Source: Acinetobacter sp.
GTDB lineage: Bacteria; Pseudomonadota; Gammaproteobacteria; Pseudomonadales; Moraxellaceae
DNA: 5,367 nucleotides
NCBI GenBank assembly: GCA_030152605.1
Contig: JASLJB010000123.1
Span: 1-5,367 of the forward strand
Direction of reading: 5' to 3'
Shown here piece after piece: positions 1-5,367 of this stretch. The position numbers were made by a program, and so were the translations under genes. Position 1 is the stretch's first letter. Every line of letters begins with the position of its first letter. The notes beneath the pieces are model-generated. The model was not told the DNA's origin, did no database searches, and worked only from the letters and a program-made list of their open reading frames with translations.

Positions 1-1266
1 CACCAATAACCAGTGCTGTGAAGCCACCGCAGCTTTGATCACCATGAACTTACCGATAAAGCCAGCAGTTAATGGAATACCCGCCAAGGACAACATCATC
101 ACGGTCAATGCAGCAGTCAGTACTGGACGACGCCAGAACAAACCACGGTAATCCGCTAGACTTTCAGCTTCAGCTTGGTTGTTGTATGGGCTCGACATCA
201 AGGTCACCACACCAAACGCACCAATCGTGGTCAAGACATAAGTCACGACATAGACGTTGATGGTTGAAGGGATCACAAAGCCAAGCGCTTGGAAGTAATC
301 GCCACCGAAACTGATCAATGCCACCAAGACATAACCAAAATGCGCAATTGACGAATACGCCAAGATACGTTTGAGGTTGACTTGACGTACTGCCAACAAG
401 TTACCCGCTAGGATCGACAATACCGCGATCACGGTCAGGATGATTTCTAAGCTTGGCGCCCAGATCATACCCGTGGTCAAGATATAGCGAACAAACAGAC
501 CCAGCATCGCCACTTTTGCAACGGTTGCAAGGAAAGTAGAGATCGGTGCAGGTGCGCCGGCATAAACATCCGGTGTCCATTTGTGGAACGGCGCCAATGA
601 CAATTTAAATGCCACCGCACAGATCACCAAACCGAGACCGAGAACCACAGGCGGTTGAGTGAAGGCTTTGAACAGTAATGCAGGTTCTGCAGTGAACGAC
701 AATGAACCCGTGTAGGCATAGATATACGCCATACCCATGAGTAACATGGCAGAAGCCGTCGCAGAAAGCACCAGATACTTAACCCCAGCTTCAAGCGAGC
801 TTTTACGCTGATGCGTATACGCCAACAAGCCATAGACCGGAATCGACATCAACTCAAGGCTGATGAAGAATGATGCATAATGCGTGCTGCTGACCATCAA
901 CATCGCACCAGTCACAGAAGCCAACATCAAGATGTAGAGTTCTTCGCGGTGATCGTTGAATCGTTCAATAAAGGCATGCGACAAAGTACTACATGCCAAA
1001 GCTGCAATGAGAATCACAAATTGGTACAACAGCGCGAATGAATCGACTGCATACATGCCCATAACATCCGCTGGCGCAAAATTGCCACCAAAGATCATCA
1101 GCACGATATACAACGCTGCAAGGTTTAAGCCCACCACAGAGGCGGTGGCGATCAGATTGTGATTACGCTTAATCGCAGTCAAGATCATCACCACGATCAT
1201 GGTCAAAGCCACGATCATTACCGGTGCAAGGGGCATGAGTTCGTTAAAAGACAGTGTGAAGTTCAT
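1..1266 (-). CDS. nuoN: NADH-quinone oxidoreductase subunit N, N-terminal part (3' end outside window)
   Basis: Antiporter-like proton-pumping subunit of complex I, homologous to ND2, placed next to NuoK in the membrane arm. Translating the minus strand from the ATG at 1266 gives 422 residues open to the window edge. Against about 485 residues in E. coli, this leaves only the last part, probably 60-80 residues, outside. The protein begins MNFTLSFNELMPLAPVMIVA. Key residues are E138 in FFISLELMSIPVYGLL (E. coli E133), K163 in GVKYLVLSA (K158), K221 and H228 in FKLSLAPFHKWTPDVY (K217, H224), K251 in TVAKVAMLGLF (K247), the motif LKRILAYSSIAHFGYVLVAL (298-317), and the TM12 lysine K406 in GFIGKFMVIKA (K395). 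The Proton_antipo_M core covers about 125-415. The start is three bases after the nuoM stop. No frameshift was seen. nuoN is usually the last nuo gene, so a terminator is expected beyond the window; none is visible here. Confidence 0.97.
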   Translation of the reverse strand, partial: MNFTLSFNELMPLAPVMIVALTMIVVMILTAIKRNHNLIATASVVGLNLAALYIVLMIFGGNFAPADVMGMYAVDSFALLYQFVILIAALACSTLSHAFIERFNDHREELYILMLASVTGAMLMVSSTHYASFFISLELMSIPVYGLLAYTHQRKSSLEAGVKYLVLSATASAMLLMGMAYIYAYTGSLSFTAEPALLFKAFTQPPVVLGLGLVICAVAFKLSLAPFHKWTPDVYAGAPAPISTFLATVAKVAMLGLFVRYILTTGMIWAPSLEIILTVIAVLSILAGNLLAVRQVNLKRILAYSSIAHFGYVLVALISFGGDYFQALGFVIPSTINVYVVTYVLTTIGAFGVVTLMSSPYNNQAEAESLADYRGLFWRRPVLTAALTVMMLSLAGIPLTAGFIGKFMVIKAAVASQHWLLV

Positions 1267-1269
1267 AAC

Positions 1270-2883
1270 TTATTGCATCTCCACATTGTGTTGGGTCGCG
1301 ATCTGGTTGATTGCGTCAACGCTTTCTTGAGTTGGCAGATAGCTACTTACAATCCACGCCATACTTGAATGTGAAATATCAAGGAAGCTTTGCGGATAGA
1401 GACCTAACCAAAGTAGACCGATTGCACACACCATAAGTAAACTCACCTCTCTAAGAGATAGGTCTTTGAACGGGTTTGCATAATGTTGCTTTTGCGCTTC
1501 GTTCGGCGTACCAAACAAAGTGCGATGAATCAGGATCAAACCATATAGACCTGCAAACACCAAGCTGATCGCAGCCAAGATGGTAAATACAGGGAATGAT
1601 TTGAACGATCCCATCAGGATCAAGAACTCACCAATAAAGTTACCTAGACCCGGAATACCGACCAAGGCAGCAATAAAGAACATTAAGAAGAACGAAAGAT
1701 ACGGCAGTTGACCGCGAATCCCGCCCATCAAACGCATATCACGGGTATGGGTACGTTCGTACACTTGACCACACATGATGAACAATGCAGCTGAAGACAA
1801 ACCATGTGCCAACATCATAATCATCAAACCTTGGAAGGTCAGGATGTTACCGGCATACAAGGCCAACAGTACGAAGCCCATGTGTGAAATCGAGGTATAC
1901 GCCAACAAACGTTTCATATCGGTTTGTTGGAAAGCACACCATGCACCGTAGAAAATTCCGATCAAACCAAAGATGATCGCAATATCAGCAAACTGTGCAG
2001 ACATCGCTGGGAAGAATGGCAATACGAAACGTAATAGACCATAAGCCGCAGTCTTAATCAAAATACCCGCCAAATCCACAGAACCGGCTGTAGGTGCTTG
2101 CGCATGCGCGTCAGGCAACCAACCGTGTAATGGGAAGACAGGTAGTTTTACCGCAAAACCAATGAACATACAGATCATGAATGCATATGCCACTGCAGGA
2201 TAGTTGGCTTCAAGGGCATGTGCCGCAGCCATCAAGTCCGTGTAAGCAAAGCTCATCGGGTTCTGTAAGAACAGTGTATTGAAGATCACAAGACCTAAAA
2301 TACTGATCAACATGATCAAACCGGCAACTTGGGTATAGATAAAGAATTTAGTTGCAGCGTAAACGCGTGACTTACCATCAGAACCAGAGTGTCCCCAAAG
2401 TGCAATCAAGAAATAGATTGGCACTAACATCATCTCCCAGAAGAAGAAGAATAAGAACATATCAATCGCGATGAAGACACCGATCACCCCACCCAAAGAC
2501 CATAACAGGTTGAGGTGGAAGAAGCCGACATTCTTTTGGATCTCGCCCCAAGAACAACCCACTGCCAAAATACCCAACAGTGCGGTTAAACCGACCATGA
2601 GTAATGACAGACCATCAATGGCCAAATGGATATTAATCCCAAGACTTGGAATCCAAGACACCATAAACTCAGCCGCCCATGAAGGCACAGCTTGGTGGAT
2701 TTCATAAGAGAATCCACCTTGGTTCCACAGCATAATGGTGAGCACAAGGGTCACCACCATACCGGCAAGCGCGATGTAGCGCGGTAAATGTTGGTCGAAT
2801 TTTTCGACCAACCAGCAGATAAAACCAGCAATGAAAGGTACTAAGATCAGCGCGGGTAAAATCAAATTATTTGAAGTTTCCAT
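1270..2883 (-). CDS. nuoM: NADH-quinone oxidoreductase subunit M (middle antiporter-like subunit)
   Basis: Proton-pumping antiporter-like subunit of complex I, homologous to ND4 and MrpD, lying between NuoN and NuoL in the membrane arm. It has 537 residues, somewhat longer than E. coli NuoM (509). The hydrophobic profile fits the family's 14 helices, with the Proton_antipo_M core at about 135-430. Family residues are present: E150 in FFFFWEMMLVPIYFLI (E. coli E144), K246 and H253 in FAVKLPVFPLHGWLPDAH (K234, H241), K277 in ILIKTAAYGLLRF (K265), H334 in SISHMGFVLLAL (H322), H360 in MLAHGLSSAALF (H348), and the TM12 glutamate E419 in GNFIGEFLIL (E407). NuoM characteristically has Glu there where NuoL and NuoN have Lys. 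A polar tail of about 24 residues follows the last helix. The gene begins one base after the nuoL stop and its TAA is three bases before nuoN. A perfect inverted repeat lies in codons 24-32. Confidence 0.99.
   Translation of the reverse strand: METSNNLILPALILVPFIAGFICWLVEKFDQHLPRYIALAGMVVTLVLTIMLWNQGGFSYEIHQAVPSWAAEFMVSWIPSLGINIHLAIDGLSLLMVGLTALLGILAVGCSWGEIQKNVGFFHLNLLWSLGGVIGVFIAIDMFLFFFFWEMMLVPIYFLIALWGHSGSDGKSRVYAATKFFIYTQVAGLIMLISILGLVIFNTLFLQNPMSFAYTDLMAAAHALEANYPAVAYAFMICMFIGFAVKLPVFPLHGWLPDAHAQAPTAGSVDLAGILIKTAAYGLLRFVLPFFPAMSAQFADIAIIFGLIGIFYGAWCAFQQTDMKRLLAYTSISHMGFVLLALYAGNILTFQGLMIMMLAHGLSSAALFIMCGQVYERTHTRDMRLMGGIRGQLPYLSFFLMFFIAALVGIPGLGNFIGEFLILMGSFKSFPVFTILAAISLVFAGLYGLILIHRTLFGTPNEAQKQHYANPFKDLSLREVSLLMVCAIGLLWLGLYPQSFLDISHSSMAWIVSSYLPTQESVDAINQIATQHNVEMQ
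1279..1282 (-). promoter_or_regulatory. Possible ribosome binding site of nuoN
   Basis: GGAG on the minus strand, inside the end of nuoM, lies 12 nt before the nuoN ATG. The match is good but the spacing is longer than the usual 5-9 nt, so nuoN initiation may lean on coupling with ribosomes terminating at the nuoM TAA three bases upstream. Confidence 0.45.
2790..2812 (-). repeat. Perfect 10-bp inverted repeat with 3-nt loop inside nuoM
   Basis: On the minus strand the left arm GTTGGTCGAA (2812-2803) is followed by loop AAA and then the right arm TTCGACCAAC (2799-2790), an exact reverse complement. In the mRNA this could form a 10-bp hairpin at nt 72-94 of nuoM, spanning codons W24 to H32. 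The bases after it (ATTTACCGCG) are not a U-run, so it is not a canonical intrinsic terminator. No function is known to me. Confidence 0.6.
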
Positions 2884-2884
2884 A

Positions 2885-4774
2885 TTAATTCCCCACGACC
2901 TGGATCACGATCAAGAGCATTAGCAGTACAACAAGACCGAGTGACATACTCGACGCGTACTCACGTAATGAACCGGTTTGACGTGAACTGGTAAACTTAT
3001 GACCACCTTTGACAATTGCAGGAAGCAATAACCACAAACCATCAATCGGATCACGACCAAAGATTTTAGCCAAAAGCAAATACGGTTTAACAAAGATCAG
3101 ATCATAGAGCGCATCAAAACCGAATGCGTTGCGGCAGATATTCACCAAGCCAGCACCGAATGATGTATTCGCAAAAGATTTCACCGCGTTATAAGCAAAG
3201 GCAAACAACACGATACCGACCACTAAACCGGCTAAAGCAATACCCACAGCGGTATATTCAGCTGCATGTACACCTGCTTCAAGCGCTTCTGGAATATGGA
3301 ACACGGGGATTTTTGCACTGGTCAACAATTTTTCAACTGGCGCTTTCAATACATAGGCGATACCGGTTGAAAGAACTGCCAAGATCGCCAACGGTGCCCA
3401 ATAGGTTGCACCTTTGATCGCGTGATACGGTGTTTTCTCTGCACCAAAGAACACCACCCAGATTAAACGGAAGGTATAAATTGAAGTCAGGAATGCCCCT
3501 GCTACGCCGACCCAGTACAGTGAACCGTACATTGGAATGCTTTGGCCTTGTGCCCAAACTGCACCCAAGATCGCATCTTTGGAGAAGAAACCAATCGTGA
3601 CGAATGGAATCGCTGCAAGTGCACCACCACCGATGGCAAAACAAGCAAAGAGGAATTTGTTTTTGTAGAACAGACCGCCCATCTTGAAGATGTTTTGTTC
3701 GTGATGGTAGGCCAAAATCACCGCACCAGAAGACAAGAACAATAACGCCTTAAAGAACGCATGCGCGAGCATGTGGAATAAGCCGGCTTGATACGCTTCA
3801 GCACCCACCGCCATAAACATATAACCGAGCTGACTCATGGTTGAGTAGGCCAAGATACGTTTGATGTCGGTTTGAACCAATGCTGCAAAACCTGCAACCA
3901 ACAAAGTCACCGCACCGGTAATCGAAATAAACTGAAGAACTTCAGGGGCCATCTCAAAGACCGTAAACATACGACTGGTCAAGTAGATCCCAGCGGTCAC
4001 CATGGTCGCGGCGTGGATCAATGCAGACACCGGTGTCGGACCTGCCATTGCATCGGCCAACCATGTTTGTAATGGGATTTGTGCAGATTTACCCGCAGCA
4101 CCCAAGAACAACATCAGTGCCGTCCAGATGGTCAATGATGAACTCAATGTCATCACGTTTGACGCATTGTCGACGATATAGGCGATGTTCAAGGTACCAA
4201 ACTGTTGGAACAATAAGAACAACGCGATCAGGAGGAACACGTCACCGACACGGGTCACGGTAAATGCTTTGATCGCTGCCATACCGTTTGACGGGTTCTG
4301 GTAGTAATAACCAATCAGCAAGTAAGAACACAGGCCCACACCTTCCCAGCCCAGGAACAATAACGCCAAGTTATCGGCCAAGACCAAGATCAACATGCTC
4401 GCAACGAACAAGTTGAAATAAGAGAAGAAGCGTGCAAAATCCTCTTCACCGCGCATATACCATGCGGCGAAGATATGGATCAGGAAGCCAACGCCTGTGA
4501 CCATGCCCATCATCAATAATGATAGACCGTCAAGCTGTAGACTAAAGCCAGGTTCAAAACCACCGACGCTGAACCAAGTCCAAAGATGAACGATTTCAAC
4601 CGTGGCATTGCTATTGACAAAGTTTAAGCCAGCGAATAGTGCTGCAAGCGCTGATAAGCCGACTGACCCCACCCCAATAATTGCAGCAACAGTTTCCGGA
4701 AGCTTATTGCGACCAGCTGCAAGGAGTACAAAACCGATGAGGGGTAAAAAGATAGTTAAAGCTAATAAACTCAT
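2885..4774 (-). CDS. nuoL: NADH-quinone oxidoreductase subunit L (distal antiporter-like subunit)
   Basis: Largest antiporter-like proton-pumping subunit of complex I, homologous to ND5 and MrpA and placed at the far tip of the membrane arm. It has 629 residues (E. coli 613). An N-terminal Proton_antipo_N-type region (about 65-115) includes LQLDGLSLLMMGMVTGVGFL, and a Proton_antipo_M core covers about 130-420. Key residues fall at the E. coli positions: E144 (LGWEGVGLCSYLLIG), R175 and D178 (TRVGD), K229 (GAAGKSAQIPL), H254 (ALIHAATMVTAG), H334, H338 and K342 (FHMLAHAFFKALLF), and K399-D400 (GFFSKDAIL). The C-terminal part, about 545-600 (LYDLIFVKPYLLLAKIFGRD and after), fits the long amphipathic lateral helix that runs along NuoM and NuoN, and the last hydrophobic segment (about 608-627) fits the anchoring TM16. 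The start is the ATG overlapping the nuoK stop by four bases; the TAA stop is one base before nuoM. No frameshift or missing residue was seen. Confidence 0.99.
   Translation of the reverse strand: MSLLALTIFLPLIGFVLLAAGRNKLPETVAAIIGVGSVGLSALAALFAGLNFVNSNATVEIVHLWTWFSVGGFEPGFSLQLDGLSLLMMGMVTGVGFLIHIFAAWYMRGEEDFARFFSYFNLFVASMLILVLADNLALLFLGWEGVGLCSYLLIGYYYQNPSNGMAAIKAFTVTRVGDVFLLIALFLLFQQFGTLNIAYIVDNASNVMTLSSSLTIWTALMLFLGAAGKSAQIPLQTWLADAMAGPTPVSALIHAATMVTAGIYLTSRMFTVFEMAPEVLQFISITGAVTLLVAGFAALVQTDIKRILAYSTMSQLGYMFMAVGAEAYQAGLFHMLAHAFFKALLFLSSGAVILAYHHEQNIFKMGGLFYKNKFLFACFAIGGGALAAIPFVTIGFFSKDAILGAVWAQGQSIPMYGSLYWVGVAGAFLTSIYTFRLIWVVFFGAEKTPYHAIKGATYWAPLAILAVLSTGIAYVLKAPVEKLLTSAKIPVFHIPEALEAGVHAAEYTAVGIALAGLVVGIVLFAFAYNAVKSFANTSFGAGLVNICRNAFGFDALYDLIFVKPYLLLAKIFGRDPIDGLWLLLPAIVKGGHKFTSSRQTGSLREYASSMSLGLVVLLMLLIVIQVVGN
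2891..2894 (-). promoter_or_regulatory. Ribosome binding site of nuoM
   Basis: GTGGGGAA on the minus strand, core GGGG, lies 7 nt before the nuoM ATG and inside the last codons of nuoL. It is G-rich rather than a canonical AGGAGG but well spaced. It supports the ATG at 2883, the only plausible start after the nuoL stop. Confidence 0.55.
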
Positions 4775-5079
4775 CCGCGCATCTCACTAGCAGCATCCAC
4801 ATCCAGATGATGGAAGCGATGATAAAACTGAAGTACGATCGCAAGACCGATACATGCCTCTGCAGCGGCTAAGGTCAAAATCAAGATAAACATAATCTGA
4901 CCATCAGGCTGTGCCCACGCACTTCCTGCAATCACGAATGCCAATGCCGCAGCATTCATCATGATTTCGAGGCTCATTAACATAAATAGTAGATTGCGTC
5001 GCACCATTACACCGTAAAAACCCAGTGCAAAAAGAATGGTGGCAACGATTAAACCGTGTTCTAAAGGAATATTACCCAT
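4771..5079 (-). CDS. nuoK: NADH-quinone oxidoreductase subunit K
   Basis: Small membrane subunit of complex I, homologous to mitochondrial ND4L and to MrpC-type antiporter subunits. It sits between NuoJ and NuoN and carries part of the proton path from the quinone cavity to the antiporter-like subunits. The product has 102 residues (E. coli NuoK has 100) and three hydrophobic helices at about 7-25, 30-52 and 62-85. The two membrane glutamates essential in the family are present: E38 in SLEIMMNA (E. coli E36) and E74 in LAAAEACIGLA (E. coli E72). The paired arginines R27-R28 in the first cytoplasmic loop match E. coli R25-R26. The ATG at 5079 has a good ribosome binding site and overlaps the nuoJ stop by one base; the TGA at the other end overlaps the nuoL ATG by four bases. 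Such overlaps fit translational coupling. Length, helix count and both glutamates leave little doubt. Confidence 0.98.
   Translation of the reverse strand: MGNIPLEHGLIVATILFALGFYGVMVRRNLLFMLMSLEIMMNAAALAFVIAGSAWAQPDGQIMFILILTLAAAEACIGLAIVLQFYHRFHHLDVDAASEMRG
4782..4785 (-). promoter_or_regulatory. Weak ribosome binding site of nuoL
   Basis: GAGA on the minus strand lies 7 nt before the nuoL ATG, within the end of nuoK. It is a weak match to the Shine-Dalgarno consensus. With the ATGA overlap of the nuoK stop and nuoL start, nuoL translation probably depends largely on ribosomes finishing nuoK; that dependence is inferred. Confidence 0.45.
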
Positions 5080-5367
5080 TACTGTTTTTCCTCTTCTGCA
5101 CCAGGTTCACGCTTGCCTAAGTGGAAGGCGGCAACCAGCGCTGCAAGTAAGATCATGGCAGCAACTTCAACCAATAATAAATATTGAGTAAACAATGCCT
5201 GACCGACTGCTTTAGGTCCGATCACTTCAACACCCATCATTGCACCTGGCACGGTGTGTTCAGATGACAACATCCACACCAACGCCAGACCCAAGAGGAA
5301 GCTCATCAATGCAGGATAAGCCCATGCATCTGAACGTAACCATTTGCGCTCTTGGTCAACCGTCTGC
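5079..5367 (-). CDS. nuoJ: NADH-quinone oxidoreductase subunit J, C-terminal part (5' end outside window)
   Basis: Membrane subunit of complex I in the inner membrane, next to NuoK and NuoA. The reading frame is open from the window edge to a TAA at 5081-5079 and gives the last 95 residues; the family is usually about 165-185 residues, so roughly the N-terminal half lies beyond 5367. A TTG at 5309 could be mistaken for a start, but the frame continues upstream without a stop, so it is an internal Leu. Visible are two hydrophobic segments, at about fragment residues 19-36 and 58-82, which fit the last two of five helices. Between them is a polar periplasmic-type loop, then the family-typical GPKAVGQALFTQYLLLVEVA stretch with its conserved Glu, and finally a charged tail (HLGKREPGAEEEKQ). 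The helix that carries the pi-bulge, which matters for coupling, is not in the window. The stop overlaps the nuoK start by one base. Identity rests on the C-terminal motif plus position before nuoK. Confidence 0.94.
   Translation of the reverse strand, partial: QTVDQERKWLRSDAWAYPALMSFLLGLALVWMLSSEHTVPGAMMGVEVIGPKAVGQALFTQYLLLVEVAAMILLAALVAAFHLGKREPGAEEEKQ
5089..5094 (-). promoter_or_regulatory. Ribosome binding site of nuoK
   Basis: Read on the minus strand, AGAGGA lies 9 nt before the nuoK ATG, inside the last codons of nuoJ. It is the best Shine-Dalgarno match at any junction in the window. It supports the ATG at 5079 as the nuoK start and suggests nuoK can recruit ribosomes itself as well as through the TAATG stop-start overlap. 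Confidence 0.75.

Noticed and set aside
624..833. Open frame of 69 codons on the minus strand inside nuoN
   Set aside because: The nuoN frame is continuous across it and shows conserved family sequence (about residues 145-214); the alternative frame is Trp-, Arg- and Leu-rich with no recognisable motif.
973..997. Inverted repeat ggcatg / catgcc with a 13-base loop inside nuoN
   Set aside because: Six-base arms with a long loop are expected by chance in a window this size, and no U-run or nearby gene boundary supports a terminator.
1191..1218. Short direct repeat ccacgatcat, two copies 18 bases apart
   Set aside because: It encodes two similar stretches of the first hydrophobic helix of NuoN (MIVALT and MIVVMI). 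Low-complexity hydrophobic codons explain it, and there are only two copies.
2471..2707. Open frame of 78 codons on the plus strand opposite nuoM
   Set aside because: It is wholly antisense to a strongly conserved NuoM region, rich in Pro, Trp and Lys without any recognisable motif, and has no clear ribosome binding site. It is a shadow of nuoM.
3124..3417. Open frame of 97 codons on the plus strand opposite nuoL
   Set aside because: The Arg-, Gln- and Tyr-rich composition is typical of antisense translation of membrane-protein codons; it lies completely within nuoL and has no domain or supporting signal.
3333..3644. Open frame of 103 codons on the minus strand inside nuoL in another frame
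   Set aside because: The nuoL frame across this region carries conserved family residues including K399, so this is an out-of-frame shadow and not evidence of a frameshift.
1..5367. Search for an undescribed system, mobile element, defence genes, tRNA, CRISPR or inserted gene
   Set aside because: All but four bases belong to five consecutive nuo genes in their standard order with intact family residues, leaving no room for another locus except something embedded in coding sequence.

Overview
The window is a slice of a proton-pumping NADH:quinone oxidoreductase (respiratory complex I, NDH-1) operon. Every gene lies on the minus strand, so transcription runs from the high-coordinate end to the low one. 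In transcription order it holds the 3' part of nuoJ (entering at 5367), complete nuoK, nuoL and nuoM, and the 5' part of nuoN (running off the window at 1). These are the distal genes of the usual nuoA-N order and encode only membrane-arm subunits. I found no foreign gene, mobile element, RNA gene or CRISPR array.

The subunit sequences resemble those of gammaproteobacteria and closely follow the E. coli numbering: in NuoL, E144, K229, H254, H334, H338, K342 and K399 fall at exactly the same positions. Moderate GC content, codon choice and the feel of the proteins suggest Acinetobacter or another member of the Moraxellaceae. That placement is inference; the sequence proves only a Nuo-type complex I.

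The layout is extremely compact. nuoJ and nuoK share one base (TAATG), nuoK and nuoL share four (ATGA), nuoL and nuoM are separated by one base, and nuoM and nuoN by three. Only four bases of the window are therefore non-coding. No stretch long enough for an internal promoter or terminator lies between genes, and translational coupling along one polycistronic mRNA is likely.

Functionally, NuoL, NuoM and NuoN are paralogous antiporter-like subunits. Each has the TM5 glutamate and TM7 lysine, followed by a TM8 charged or histidine site and a TM12 Lys or Glu that form its proton half-channels. NuoK supplies two membrane glutamates and NuoJ the flexible helix region next to it, linking the quinone site to the pumps. 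All expected key residues in the visible parts are present, so the complex appears functional.

I looked for an undescribed system and do not see one. The one piece of structure not explained by gene identity is a perfect 10-bp inverted repeat with a 3-nt loop inside the start of nuoM. It may form an mRNA hairpin but could also be chance.
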